Below are positions 41,187-49,808 of a DNA stretch of 64,000 nucleotides, piece by piece. The DNA comes from an uncultured Poribacteria bacterium (lineage in GTDB: Bacteria; Poribacteria; WGA-4E; WGA-3G), in assembly GCA_951828385.1 (NCBI GenBank), contig OX639973.1, positions 4,269,200 to 4,333,199 of the forward strand, written 5' to 3'. Every line of letters begins with the position of its first letter. Position 1 is the first letter of the stretch. The notes beneath the pieces were generated by a model. The model searched no databases and was not told the DNA's origin. It saw only the letters and a program-made list of their open reading frames with translations. Both the position numbers and the translations under genes were made by a program.

Positions 41187-41937
41187 TTCTGCCTTTGTAC
41201 CTAATTTCAAAATGTAAATGGGGTCCGGTGGATATACCAGTATTTCCGGACAAGCCAATGACTCTGCCTTGGCTTACAGTTTGTCCAACTTTTACTCTGA
41301 TGCGTGACAAATGTCCATACCAAGTGGTAAAATTGCCTTCGTGTTCTATACCGACGATTTTCCCGTAACCGCCTCTCCGCCCAGCAAAGATGACTCTACC
41401 AGCCTTGGAAGCGTAAACACGGGTGCCTGTAGCGGCACGGAAGTCAATTCCAGCGTGGTGTTGGTAGCGTCCCGTTACGGGGTGGGGTCGGTAGCCGTAC
41501 TTTGATGTAACGACTAAAGGGACCCTGAGCGGTTTTCCGAAACCGGGGGCACGCTCACTAATTCGTATCATTCTGCCGATCTGGAGGCTGCGCGGCGAGG
41601 AGATACCGTTAATCCTCTGAAGATCGCGCCATTCAACGTTATGGCGGCGACCGATACTAAAGAGGGTATCTCCGGGTTGAACCTTATACCAGCTATCTTC
41701 AAATGTGAGAGCTTCTCTGGGGATACGCAGCGTCCTTCCAGTCCGTATGCGATGTGCTGATTTAATACTGTTCGCTTGGATAATCGATTTGAGGGGTACT
41801 TGGTACTTCTGAGCGATTTCCGATAATGTTTCACCTTTCTGAACCAGATGTTGCTGAACACCAGCAGCGAATGCTGTTCCGAAAAGTGTCACTACAGACA
41901 AAACAGCGATAAGAATGTAAATTAACCTTCTCTTCAT
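41152..41937 (-). CDS. LysM-domain M23 metallopeptidase (NlpD/LytM type)
   Basis: A 261-residue exported protein: signal peptide (residues 1-25, IYILIAVLSVVTLFGTAFAA), two LysM modules at about 28-72 and 81-126 (HLVQKGETLSEIAQKY..., YKVQPGDTLFSIGRRH...), and an M23 peptidase at about 140-255. Zinc ligands are visible in HHAGIDFRA (HxxxD) and TGPHLHFEIRY (HxH). It either cuts peptide cross-links of murein or acts as an amidase activator; the intact metal ligands favour real peptidase activity. It is cotranscribed with the downstream barrel-transglycosylase fusion. Confidence 0.9.
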   Translation of the reverse strand: MKRRLIYILIAVLSVVTLFGTAFAAGVQQHLVQKGETLSEIAQKYQVPLKSIIQANSIKSAHRIRTGRTLRIPREALTFEDSWYKVQPGDTLFSIGRRHNVEWRDLQRINGISSPRSLQIGRMIRISERAPGFGKPLRVPLVVTSKYGYRPHPVTGRYQHHAGIDFRAATGTRVYASKAGRVIFAGRRGGYGKIVGIEHEGNFTTWYGHLSRIRVKVGQTVSQGRVIGLSGNTGISTGPHLHFEIRYKGRSEKPTKYITIP

Positions 41938-42028
41938 TTGGTACCCTGATAAAACGAAACAGAAGCAACCCTGTCGAAATCTGAACAGTGCGGATATTGC
42001 TCGCTTAGACAGAATCTGCGACTACTAA

Positions 42029-42565
42029 CTAATTCCTAACGGTCAGTAAGACATTTTTCGTGTCTGTAAAAATTTGTGTATCGGTTTCAATTCCGGAAGA
42101 ACCGACTGAAACAACTTCACTAATCACAGTCACAACAAGTTGAATAACTTCAACTTGAACGTTTTCCCCGCCCAGTGTCTGAGGAGCGGTCCAGGTGACT
42201 GGGTTTTCGGTGGATGCGGAAAGTTCGCCAAACTGGGTAATATTCAACCAGTTCAACGTAACACTGCTCCCTCTAACCCCTTTCACCGCAGCAGTTAATT
42301 CGATTTCTTCACCAGGTTGTACTGTTTTCTTGGTAACGGTGATTTTTACATCAAGATCGGTAACCTGCTCCGGTTCCGCTACGTCCGGGATTTGTTCAAC
42401 AACATCTGTGGCGGTAATACTTTCTGATGTAGTATCCTCTTCTGAGACAGGATTTTTTAGATTGCTACCGCCGCAGCCTACTAAACTTAATACAAGACCT
42501 ATTAGGAGAATATAAACACCTATTAGGGACATGTAGAAAAATATGTCAATTCGAGATATTTGCAT
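42029..42565 (-). CDS. Lipoprotein with Ig-like/PKD-type domain
   Basis: 178 residues. The hydrophobic leader ends in LVGC with lipid-attached Cys31, followed by an acidic Ser/Thr/Pro linker to about 65. A beta-sandwich-like domain (DVKITVTKKTVQPGEEIELTAAVKGVRGSSVTLNWLNITQFGELSAS...VTWTAPQTLGGENVQVEV) resembles bacterial Ig/PKD modules. No enzymatic motif. It is probably a surface or periplasmic binding lipoprotein. AGAGAGGA lies in front of the ATG. It stands alone, 90 bases upstream of the LysM gene. Confidence 0.6.
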   Translation of the reverse strand: MQISRIDIFFYMSLIGVYILLIGLVLSLVGCGGSNLKNPVSEEDTTSESITATDVVEQIPDVAEPEQVTDLDVKITVTKKTVQPGEEIELTAAVKGVRGSSVTLNWLNITQFGELSASTENPVTWTAPQTLGGENVQVEVIQLVVTVISEVVSVGSSGIETDTQIFTDTKNVLLTVRN

Positions 42566-42599
42566 GGTACCATCCTCTCTTCATATCCGCTGGATTGAA

Positions 42600-42854
42600 A
42601 GGCTATTTTTATCAACAAAGAGGCTTCAAACTCGGACAAGTAACGATTTGTATTTTCTCGCGGTTCTTATTCAATAGGAACGTGTTCCAAAGTCGTCAAT
42701 ATTAAGAACCGAACGAGTTTGCGAATAATGTCCTAATCGTTCAAATCATAGATTTGTTGATAAATAACGGATAGCGAAGAGAGTTGGTTACAAAACCAAT
42801 ACATTCGACAATAAAGCATTCGGCTGGGCGGTTGATCCCAGCCGAAGTTATGGA
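42600..42854. other. Spacer without gene except a terminator-like hairpin
   Basis: No coding frame or promoter of note was seen. The right end holds the hairpin at 42819-42846. Confidence 0.5.
42819..42846 (-). terminator. Hairpin downstream of cytochrome c gene
   Basis: TTCGGCTGGG (42819-42828) pairs perfectly with CCCAGCCGAA (42837-42846), nine bases past the stop of the minus-strand cytochrome gene. The U-run is weak, so it may stabilise the mRNA end rather than terminate alone. Confidence 0.6.
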
Positions 42855-43625
42855 TTATTTTCCTGTGTTTTCTATTTGATCGCGCAAGAACGCAATGATG
42901 TCGGCAATATCTTGGTCGCTGAGAATGTCCGGGGCATAAAACGGCATGAGAGAACCGCCGCCTCGAATTTTGGTAGCCCAGCGCGTCATTGCTGCATCGA
43001 CATTACGCGGTGCTCTGGAACGAACGAGTTGAGGACCGATACCCGCTTTTTTCGCCGATGGGTGACAAGTAACGCATGCGCGCCCGAAAAGTTGCCAGCC
43101 TTTGCTTGCATCACCGCTCATAGCGACGATTTTTTCACCGGCTGCCTTTTTGGCAGCGTCATCGAGCATGGCGATTTCAAATTCAGGCCCTTTATTGTCG
43201 CCAGAGATAACTTCAAAATAAGCCATGAGTGCTTCGGCATGTTCTGCCGGAATTGCGGTAGGATTAACTTTATCGCCTGGTACCCTCTGCAAGAAATGCT
43301 CATAACAGAAGCCCCCGCCGCCCGCGGCGCGTGCAAAGTCTGCGCCTTTGATCATTCCACCTTTGGCTTCTCCACGGTGTGGGACCCCAACGACGCTATG
43401 CCCCGCACGAATGACACCATCTGGGTTTTCGGTTTCATCGAAATCCGCGTGGCAATTTGCACAGGTGAGCCCGGTTGCTTTGGCAGGGTCAATTGTACCT
43501 TTAAAGGTTGGATCGTGAAAAAGTTCGCGCCCCAGTTGCGCTTTGTCTGACATTTGCGCTTGTGTAAAAAAGATGAATGCCGTGATCAAAACGCCACATA
43601 GGGCAAACGAAACGCATTTACGCAT
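42855..43625 (-). CDS. c-type cytochrome with two CxxCH haem motifs
   Basis: A 256-residue exported electron carrier. A signal peptide (residues 1-23) precedes two haem-attachment motifs: TCANCHADF (about 53-61) and ACVTCHPSAKK (about 180-190). Candidate Met ligands are in SLMPFYAPDILSDQDIADIIAFLRDQ, the usual C-terminal cytochrome c helix. The first module has an unusual spacing with an insertion GRELFHDPTFKGTIDPAK, like di-haem peroxidase-related or c-type dehydrogenase subunits. Its redox partner is unknown. A near-consensus promoter and a terminator-like hairpin bracket it, so it is a single-gene transcript. Confidence 0.85.
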   Translation of the reverse strand: MRKCVSFALCGVLITAFIFFTQAQMSDKAQLGRELFHDPTFKGTIDPAKATGLTCANCHADFDETENPDGVIRAGHSVVGVPHRGEAKGGMIKGADFARAAGGGGFCYEHFLQRVPGDKVNPTAIPAEHAEALMAYFEVISGDNKGPEFEIAMLDDAAKKAAGEKIVAMSGDASKGWQLFGRACVTCHPSAKKAGIGPQLVRSRAPRNVDAAMTRWATKIRGGGSLMPFYAPDILSDQDIADIIAFLRDQIENTGK

Positions 43626-43659
43626 TATAAATCTCCTTTTAATGCTGTATTATCTAAGC

Positions 43660-43689
43660 ATTATACCAAATAATGCTAATTATTGTCAA
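43660..43689 (-). promoter_or_regulatory. Near-consensus promoter of the cytochrome c gene
   Basis: On the minus strand: TTGACA (43689-43684), 18-base spacer, TATAAT (43665-43660), about 35 bases before the start codon. Confidence 0.75.
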
Positions 43690-43761
43690 TAAAAAAAATG
43701 AAACGGTGTTTTGCACCGAATATTGAGACACTTGATCGTCTGTATCGTTGATTGGAGCGAC

Positions 43762-44325
43762 TTAGGTCTCTTTCAATAGAGCGATGTAGGGCAGATTTCG
43801 ATACTGCTGTGCGTAATCAAGACCATACCCGACCACAAACGCGTCAGGGATTTCAAAACCGATATAGTCGATAGCGACAGGTACTTGGCGTTGAGAAGGT
43901 TTGTCAAGTAGTGTGCAGACCTTAACGGTTTTCGGGTTCAGTGTTCGGAGGTGTTCAGCAAGAAGTTTCAGCGTGTGTCCAGTATCAACAATATCCTCAA
44001 CGATGAGGACGTGCCGCTGTTCAAGATAATCGCTGCCACCCCGGATCAGTTGGACCCTTGAGGGTTTTGTGGTGTTATGATAACTCGTGAGTTGTACGAA
44101 TTCAAAGCGGACCTGGACTGCTCGCCCCGAATCTGTAAGCTGCGCGCTAAAGATAGCGCGCGAGAGATCCGCGAAAAATAGCACACTGCCCCTGAGTACG
44201 CCGAGGAGGACTAACTCTCGATTTTCATAATCGGTGGAAATCTGCGTTCCAAGTTCACGAATGCGGTTCTGAAGACAGGATTCAGAGATGAGAACGGATT
44301 CAGGGAGAGGTTTAGTCGCTGACAT
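43762..44325 (-). CDS. hpt: Hypoxanthine phosphoribosyltransferase
   Basis: 187 residues from ATG 44325 (MSATKPLPESV), the normal size; the longer frame overlaps tilS too far. The PRPP-binding loop HVLIVEDIVDTGHTL, the flexible loop SSV-like LTSYHNTT, and LVLLGVLRGSVLFFADL are diagnostic. KVCTLLDKPSQRQV and YIGFEIPDAFVVGYGLDY supply the purine-binding end. It salvages hypoxanthine or guanine with PRPP. The start overlaps the tilS 3' end by 14 bases, the tilS-hpt order found in many bacteria, so translation is probably coupled. Confidence 0.93.
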   Translation of the reverse strand: MSATKPLPESVLISESCLQNRIRELGTQISTDYENRELVLLGVLRGSVLFFADLSRAIFSAQLTDSGRAVQVRFEFVQLTSYHNTTKPSRVQLIRGGSDYLEQRHVLIVEDIVDTGHTLKLLAEHLRTLNPKTVKVCTLLDKPSQRQVPVAIDYIGFEIPDAFVVGYGLDYAQQYRNLPYIALLKET

Positions 44326-45742
44326 AATGTAGGTAGAGATATTGCCGTGTGTCAGATGTGATCTTAAAAGACTCACTGGTAGTGTAACCGATGACCCACA
44401 AAATCTCGTCGCCACAAACAAGCAATGGAATGCTATCGCGTTCGGAGCGAGGCACCTTGGCATCTATCAAAAAATCCTTAATCTTTTTCGTTCCCCGCAT
44501 ACCATAAGGCTGAAACCGGTCGCCTTGCTGCCGATTACGCACTATAAGCGGAACTGTTTCTGAAGACGGTTTTGCAAACACCTTCCTTAATGTGTCATAG
44601 TCAAATGTTGCTTCAAACTTGCCATCCGGTAATGCAAGTGTCCCAAAGGACGCAACATCACCCAATTCAGCAGTAATTTCTGTATTTAAAATTGCGATAG
44701 ACGTTTTACCAATAGTAGCTACCGGATAGGCGAAACTTTCGATTTCAACCGGTTTTCTTTCAAAGATGAGCCGCTGATAAGCGCGTCGAAATCGCAAATC
44801 GTTCGGAAGTGCCAACACGGTGTTCGGCGTATCCCCTTCAACAAGGTTTAGCATCGCTTCACAATGTGCGAAATAGAGATCGCTCATGTCACCCAACATT
44901 TCAAAGACGCTCTGCCGGAGCATCCGTCTTTGTAATGCGATGTGATATTGTCGGAATTTCACCCTATCGAGTACAACGTTCTTGTGAGGACTTTGTATCC
45001 GGCACGTCTCAAATGCTTTTCGTGCGACTGTGTCAAGGTATTCCGATTCAGCACCCAACACGTCGGCGGTACGACTTAATCCGGTTTTGATATTCGGATT
45101 ATAATCACGCGCGAGTTGCGGGATCAATTCATGCCGCACACGGTTCCGAAGGTAATTGACATCTGTATTGGTCGTGTCTTGTCGGGGTGTAATCCCTATT
45201 GATGTCAGAAATGCCTCAATCTGTTGCCGTGTTGATCCAACGAGTGGACGGATGAACTTAATGTCTCTGACAGGTGCGATGCCTTTTAATCCAGCGGTCC
45301 CACTTCCGCGAATAAGGTTCATCAAAACCGTCTCAGCGATATCGTCCTGATGGTGTCCTAAGGCTACTTTAGTGGCACTCATTTCCGTACAAACAGATTC
45401 GTAAAACTGATAGCGCGCCTTTCGACCCGCTGCCTCTACAGACAGTTTCCACTGTTTTGCCAAACGCGGCACTTCGGCATGTTGAATCGTGCAAGGCAAC
45501 TCCAAATCTGCTGCGTGCTGTTGAACAAATTCTGCATCTACATCAGCCTCCGGACGGAGGCAGTGATTTAAATGCACGACGTGAAGTTCGCAGTTGAGTT
45601 GCGAGCGTAAGGCGTGCAGCCCGTACAGAAGTGCAAGCGAATCTGCGCCGCCTGAGACCGCCACAAGCACAGTCTCACCGTTTTCAATCATCTTGTGCTG
45701 CGCAATGAAGCGGTGCATCTGTCGCACAAAGTCGGTTGTCAT
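44312..45742 (-). CDS. tilS: tRNA(Ile)-lysidine synthetase
   Basis: About 476 residues. The PP-loop SGGADS (residues 30-35) binds ATP. HLNHCLRPEADVDAEFVQQHA, ALGHHQDDIAETVLMNLIRGSG and GIAPVRDIKFIRPLVG are the TilS core. A C-terminal domain ends QGDRFQPYGMRGTKKIKDFLIDAKVPRSERDSIPLLVCGDEILWVIGY. It converts C34 of the CAU-anticodon tRNA-Ile to lysidine, changing decoding from AUG to AUA. I choose ATG 45742; a TTG four codons earlier is possible. A tRNA with CAU anticodon lies 62 bases upstream on the same strand, without a visible promoter between them. Confidence 0.93.
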   Translation of the reverse strand: MTTDFVRQMHRFIAQHKMIENGETVLVAVSGGADSLALLYGLHALRSQLNCELHVVHLNHCLRPEADVDAEFVQQHAADLELPCTIQHAEVPRLAKQWKLSVEAAGRKARYQFYESVCTEMSATKVALGHHQDDIAETVLMNLIRGSGTAGLKGIAPVRDIKFIRPLVGSTRQQIEAFLTSIGITPRQDTTNTDVNYLRNRVRHELIPQLARDYNPNIKTGLSRTADVLGAESEYLDTVARKAFETCRIQSPHKNVVLDRVKFRQYHIALQRRMLRQSVFEMLGDMSDLYFAHCEAMLNLVEGDTPNTVLALPNDLRFRRAYQRLIFERKPVEIESFAYPVATIGKTSIAILNTEITAELGDVASFGTLALPDGKFEATFDYDTLRKVFAKPSSETVPLIVRNRQQGDRFQPYGMRGTKKIKDFLIDAKVPRSERDSIPLLVCGDEILWVIGYTTSESFKITSDTRQYLYLHYVSD

Positions 45743-45803
45743 GAGGTGTGCCAATTTTTAACAGCAAGTTCGGGGAACCTGCCAGCTGCGTCAAAAGGAG
45801 CAA

Positions 45804-45877
45804 TGCCGGTGCGGAGAGTCGAACTCCGGACAGCACGATTATGAGTCGTGTGCTCTAAACCACTGAGCTACACCGGC
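45804..45877 (-). tRNA. tRNA with CAU anticodon: elongator Met, or the Ile(AUA) substrate of TilS
   Basis: A complete 74-base cloverleaf on the minus strand. The acceptor GCCGGTG pairs with CACCGGC, the D-arm is GCTC...GAGC, the anticodon arm is CACGA-CTCATAA-TCGTG, the T-arm is CGGAG-TTCGACT-CTCCG, and the discriminator is A. CCA is not encoded. It lacks initiator features (the initiator is at 48139-48212). The anticodon-stem bases next to the loop (CGA/TCG) match E. coli tRNA-Ile2 rather than tRNA-Met, and tilS follows directly. The acceptor stem is more Met-like, so identity stays open. Confidence 0.9.
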
Positions 45878-45923
45878 ACGTGTCTGATTGGGCTTGCGAA
45901 GCCTTCCGAGCATTTTCATTTTA

Positions 45924-45952
45924 AGTATAACACACATCAGAAAAAAAGTCAA
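45924..45952 (-). promoter_or_regulatory. Promoter of the tRNA(CAU)-tilS-hpt cluster
   Basis: Minus strand: TTGACT (45952-45947), 17-base spacer, TATACT (45929-45924), about 47 bases before the mature tRNA 5' end. Confidence 0.75.
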
Positions 45953-46051
45953 ATGTTTTTTAACCTGTCAGGAGTATCAGTGCGCCTTCCATTTCAGCAG
46001 TCCGGACGTAGGTTTCCATTTATTGGGACTTAGCTCCGTGCTGCCGCGCGA

Positions 46052-47935
46052 TTATCCATCTCTTAGGTAAGGTATCATATCCCACAAATAGATAACTCCA
46101 TCAAACCCACCGCTCGCAAGCAGGCTGTTATTTGGTGAAAAGGCAAAAGATTCAACATCGCTTTTATGCCCTGACAACTCGACGATAAGTTCCCGAGTTT
46201 CTATATCCCAGACCTGAATCCGCTGCTCGGGCCACGTTCCGCCGATGAGGAGTCGGCTGCCGTCGGGTGAAAACGCAAGGGATTCAAAATTCACCGTATC
46301 AAGGGTAGCAATGGGGTGCCACGTCTTTGTATCCCACAAGGTAACAGTTTCGCTCATACCTGTCGCGAGGTGCTTTCCATCGGGTGAAAACGCGATCCCT
46401 CTGACTACCCCAGAACCTTCAAGTGTAGCGATATTTTTCCCTGTAGCAACTTCCCACACCTTGGCGGTTCTGCCAACAAGGTAATCGCCAACAGAAAAAA
46501 TGTAAGTTGTGCCATCTGCATGTGTTTGTATTTCCCAGTTTTCACCACCCGCACTGACCAAGAGGGTTCCATCAGGTGAGAACGCGAGGGATACGATGCC
46601 CCCTATATGCCCCGATAGGGTGTGAAAGCATTGCTGTGTCTCTACATGCCAAAGTTTGACCGTTTTATCCGCGCCACCTGTCGCTAAGCACATACCATCT
46701 GGTGCCATTGCTACGGTATTAACATGCCCGCTATGCGTGAAACTGGCGCGCTTTTCGTCATCCCACAATTCAACGGTATCATATTCTGGATCAGGCGTAC
46801 AACTCAACCCGAGGCAATCCCCTTCTGGGGAAAATACAAGGGTCCGCGCCCGTCCTCTAACTTCGTCAAGTTCCTTGATTTCTTTGCCAGTGTTGATGTC
46901 CCACAATGTAATTGAGTTGGCTCCCATTTTAAGTTCTGCAAGGTGTTTTCCATCGGGTGAAAATCGAACCCGCCGGCCCCAGCCATCCTTATCATGATCT
47001 ATAGATAGGGGTCTTTTTATTGTACGCCACTTCTCTGCGTGAATAGTATGTGGTATCAGGATGCCATCTGCAACACGCAGGACGCTGACAGTGTCGTCCT
47101 CATAGTACGTTGCCATAGATGTCCCATCCGGAGAAAACGCAACAGTCTCAATCGGTTTTTCATGGGTAACACACCAGAGTTGTTCCCCAGTCTCAACGTC
47201 CCAGAGTGCCGTGCAATAATCCATACGCTGACCAACGGTCGCAACATACTTTCCATCCGGGGAAAAAGCGATGTCCCCTATTCCACCTCTGTTGAAAGTC
47301 TCAACATACTCTGGGTCGAATGTTACAGATTCCTCGTGTTTTTCATGTGTGAAAGTCCAGCGGATTTCCTCTGTGTCAATGTGCCATAGTGTCGCCGTCG
47401 CGTCGCTGCTACTGGTCGCTAAAAGCGTGCCATCTGGCGAGAAAGTTGTTGATGACACTGAGTCTTGATGTGTAATGGTAAAACAAGCGGCTCCGGTCTC
47501 AATATTCCACAGCGTTGCAGTCGCGTCCCTACTACCGGTAGCGATAAATTTACTATTGGGTGAAAATGTAATTGAATTGATATAACCTTTATGGGTGTAG
47601 GTGGCAAGTGCTGTTGCAGTCTTGAGGTCCCATAAGGTTATTTTACCATCCCAATCGCCAGTAACGATTCGGGTACCGTCAGGCGAAAAAACGACCTTTG
47701 AAAGGAGCCCGGTATCTTCAACAGCCATTAATGACACGAAATCTTTGGTGTGGGCATCATAGAGCCATACACCAAGGCGCGATGCTATGGCAATCAGATT
47801 TTCGTCCGGTGATACAGCGACATCAGAGATACCGCCTTTTTCAAATCGGGCAACCGCTCCAGGCGGTAAACAGACAGTATTCTCTCGCGGGTAATTCGCT
47901 GCAAAGGCTTTAAGGGACTGATCGGGGATACTCAT
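46052..47935 (-). CDS. WD40-repeat beta-propeller protein
   Basis: About 627 residues made of roughly a dozen WD40 blades. The repeated pattern is VAFSPDGT-x-LAT-x4-DxTVxLWD; examples are ITFSPNSKFIATGSRDATATLWNIETG and LAFSPDGTLLVSAGG. There is no signal peptide, kinase or effector domain, so it is probably a cytoplasmic scaffold. ATG 47935 has GGAG at seven bases. The extra 52 codons of the longer frame (from 48091) have no coding character. At least two propellers would be needed for this number of blades. It lies downstream of the tRNA pair. Confidence 0.85.
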   Translation of the reverse strand: MSIPDQSLKAFAANYPRENTVCLPPGAVARFEKGGISDVAVSPDENLIAIASRLGVWLYDAHTKDFVSLMAVEDTGLLSKVVFSPDGTRIVTGDWDGKITLWDLKTATALATYTHKGYINSITFSPNSKFIATGSRDATATLWNIETGAACFTITHQDSVSSTTFSPDGTLLATSSSDATATLWHIDTEEIRWTFTHEKHEESVTFDPEYVETFNRGGIGDIAFSPDGKYVATVGQRMDYCTALWDVETGEQLWCVTHEKPIETVAFSPDGTSMATYYEDDTVSVLRVADGILIPHTIHAEKWRTIKRPLSIDHDKDGWGRRVRFSPDGKHLAELKMGANSITLWDINTGKEIKELDEVRGRARTLVFSPEGDCLGLSCTPDPEYDTVELWDDEKRASFTHSGHVNTVAMAPDGMCLATGGADKTVKLWHVETQQCFHTLSGHIGGIVSLAFSPDGTLLVSAGGENWEIQTHADGTTYIFSVGDYLVGRTAKVWEVATGKNIATLEGSGVVRGIAFSPDGKHLATGMSETVTLWDTKTWHPIATLDTVNFESLAFSPDGSRLLIGGTWPEQRIQVWDIETRELIVELSGHKSDVESFAFSPNNSLLASGGFDGVIYLWDMIPYLRDG

Positions 47936-48138
47936 CGAGCTGCTCCATAAGGACGAAAGAAATAAGGTATGTGGGATGCGTCGAATTACGTTAAAGAAAG
48001 TAATACTTCGCTCGTTCGGCTTCTGGTGTACGATCTGGGCGGGTTCGATACCAGCGGAAGTGTTCATAGTGGGCGGTGTAATGTTCGCCAAGATACAAAA
48101 AAGTTCAAGGGGATTTTTAGGAGGAAGGTTAAAAAGGA

Positions 48139-48212
48139 TTGCAGGGGGGGGATTTGAACCCCCGTCCTCCGGGTTATGAGCCCGACGAGCTACCTGGCTG
48201 CTCTACCCTGCG
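48139..48212 (-). tRNA. Initiator tRNA-fMet (CAU)
   Basis: A 74-base cloverleaf on the minus strand with initiator hallmarks: an unpaired C1-A72 end (CGCAGGG against CCCTGCA), three G-C pairs closing the anticodon arm (CGGGCTCATAACCCG), and the D-arm AGCAGCCAGGTAGCTC typical of tRNA-fMet. The T-arm is GGGGG-TTCAAAT-CCCCC. CCA is not encoded. Confidence 0.95.
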
Positions 48213-48235
48213 GCAAGAATTATTGTCCTACATCA

Positions 48236-48321
48236 TGGTCGAGGAGGGACTTGAACCCTCACACCTTTTTACGGGCGACGGATTTTAAGTCCGTTGTGTC
48301 TACCGATTCCACCACTCGACC
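48236..48321 (-). tRNA. tRNA-Leu (UAA)
   Basis: An 86-base class II tRNA on the minus strand. The acceptor GGTCGAG pairs with CTCGACC, the anticodon arm ACGGA-CTTAAAA-TCCGT gives anticodon UAA, and a long variable arm (CGCCCGTAAAAAGGTGTG region) separates it from the T-arm GAGGG-TTCAAGT-CCCTC. The discriminator is A and CCA is not encoded. It is transcribed first, 23 bases before tRNA-fMet. Confidence 0.95.
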
Positions 48322-48336
48322 GCAAATAGTGTTAAT

Positions 48337-48365
48337 AGTATACACCATCGGTAGGTGTTTGTCAA
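48337..48365 (-). promoter_or_regulatory. Promoter of the tRNA-Leu-tRNA-fMet pair
   Basis: Minus strand: TTGACA (48365-48360), 17-base spacer, TATACT (48342-48337), ending 16 bases before the mature tRNA-Leu. Confidence 0.8.
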
Positions 48366-48437
48366 CTTTTTTTGATTTTATTTTCTTAAAAGTACTGATG
48401 CCACCGTATAAATGACTGTAAAAGATTTTCTTAGCAC

Positions 48438-48466
48438 TTGACTTTTTTTCTTGAATCGCATATCAT
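48438..48466 (+). promoter_or_regulatory. Promoter of the aldo/keto reductase gene, giving a nearly leaderless mRNA
   Basis: TTGACT (48438-48443), 17-base spacer, TATCAT (48461-48466). The start codon is at 48475, only nine bases beyond the -10 element, and no ribosome binding site is present. Confidence 0.6.
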
Positions 48467-48474
48467 AGCGTATT

Positions 48475-49248
48475 ATGAAAAACGTTAAACTTGCATCAGG
48501 ACACGAAATACCAATACTGGGTTTGGGGACTTGGCAGCTCAAAGGCAGGCAGTGCCGGCGCATCGTCAAAGAAGCCATTGATTTGGGGTATACCCATATC
48601 GACACGGCGTGGATGTACCAGAACCAACGCGAGATCGGGAAAGCACTTCGCGACATTCACATCGACCGCGAAGCTATTTTTCTTACCACTAAAATTTGGC
48701 ACACCCATCTCAAGCATGCCGAGGTCCTCGCGCAGTTTGAGGAGTGCCTCAGCGATTTGCAAATGGATTACGTTGATCTGTTATTGATTCACCATCCGAG
48801 CGGCTCTGTTCCGGTTGCTGAAACTTTTGATGCATTCCAAAAACTGTACGACGCGGGTCAGGTGAAAAGCATCGGTATCAGTAACTTTAGCATCGCTCAG
48901 GTTGAAGAGGCGTGTGAGGTCTCAGAACTTCCGATTTGCACGAATCAGGTAGAGTATCATGTTCGGAGAAACCGCTCCGAATTGCGGGACTATTGCCATA
49001 CCCGTGACATTGTAATGACAGCGCATCGTCCTCTCGCTGTTGGCAACCTTGCCGGTGACGCGGTGTTGGGCGAGATCGGCGAGAAGCATGGAAAGACTGC
49101 AGCACAAGTTGCCTTGAAGTGGTTAGTCCAGCAGGAGATCATCACAATTCCGAAATCGGGTTCGGTGCCACATTTACAAGAGAATCTCGATGTCTTCGCG
49201 TGGCAGCTGACCGACGAAGAAATGCAAACACTTGATACTGTAACGTAG
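48475..49248 (+). CDS. Aldo/keto reductase
   Basis: A 257-residue NADPH-dependent reductase of the 2,5-diketo-D-gluconate reductase-like group. The catalytic tetrad is visible: Asp43 and Tyr48 in HIDTAWMY, Lys in FLTTKIW (about residue 73), and His in LLLIHHP (about 104). GISNFSIAQVEE and the C-terminal IPKSGSVPHLQENLDVFAWQLTDEEM complete the fold. It reduces aldehydes or ketones; the substrate is not known. It is probably expressed from a leaderless transcript (see the promoter at 48438). It stands alone, followed by about 600 bases of repeats. Confidence 0.92.
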   Translation: MKNVKLASGHEIPILGLGTWQLKGRQCRRIVKEAIDLGYTHIDTAWMYQNQREIGKALRDIHIDREAIFLTTKIWHTHLKHAEVLAQFEECLSDLQMDYVDLLLIHHPSGSVPVAETFDAFQKLYDAGQVKSIGISNFSIAQVEEACEVSELPICTNQVEYHVRRNRSELRDYCHTRDIVMTAHRPLAVGNLAGDAVLGEIGEKHGKTAAQVALKWLVQQEIITIPKSGSVPHLQENLDVFAWQLTDEEMQTLDTVT

Positions 49249-49474
49249 GACATCATGATTATAGTAAAATCCGAAAATATGTTTACACTCGTAGCATAGG
49301 AAACCGTTAGCTCCTGTGGCTCCGTGAGATGGACATTCACAAGTTTGCATAACCATGTGAGTGTGTAAGTAATTACAGGCTCTACTATAATAACCCAAGT
49401 TGCTACTAACAAATTTTGATGTTTTTGCTTGGGTATTTCTGCGTATTTCAACGAAGGGGCTTAGGCATTTTCCT

Positions 49475-49605
49475 CACCCCATATGAAGATTAAGAATTTA
49501 ATCGGGTAATTTTTTCCAATGTCCGGTGCGGTTAGGAAACCGCACCTACCGGGTTTGGGGGAACATAGAATTACCCAAATATTTTATTAAACTTCATACG
49601 GGGTG
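49475..49605. repeat. Inner palindromic element with central hairpin
   Basis: About 37 bp at each end (49475-49511 and 49569-49605) are imperfect inverted repeats, CACCCC-TATGAAG... against CTTCATA-GGGGTG. The centre has the hairpin GGTGCGGTT-AGGA-AACCGCACC (49525-49546). Confidence 0.7.
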
Positions 49606-49685
49606 CGGTCGCTTGAATATACCGTTTTCTATAGACATACCACCCCTACGGGGTGAAGAAAGTTTTGAAAACTCATTCAAACGTC

Positions 49686-49808
49686 TTAGGACTTACGCAA
49701 TTTTGACTGCAGCCCGTTCTGTTAGATGAGAATTTTCGGAAAACACAGCGTTCTGGTGGCACAAACTATGAAGTTTGTGCTATAAAAGAGCAGCATGCTT
49801 AAGTCCTA
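49686..49808. repeat. Second inner palindromic element
   Basis: TAGGACTTA at 49686-49694 and its near complement TAAGTCCTA at 49800-49808 enclose the hairpin GCACAAACT-ATGA-AGTTTGTGC (49759-49780). Confidence 0.55.

Noticed and set aside
47936-48091. N-terminal 52-residue extension of the WD40 protein
   Set aside because: The ATG at 47935 has a good ribosome binding site and the extension has no conserved or repeat character.
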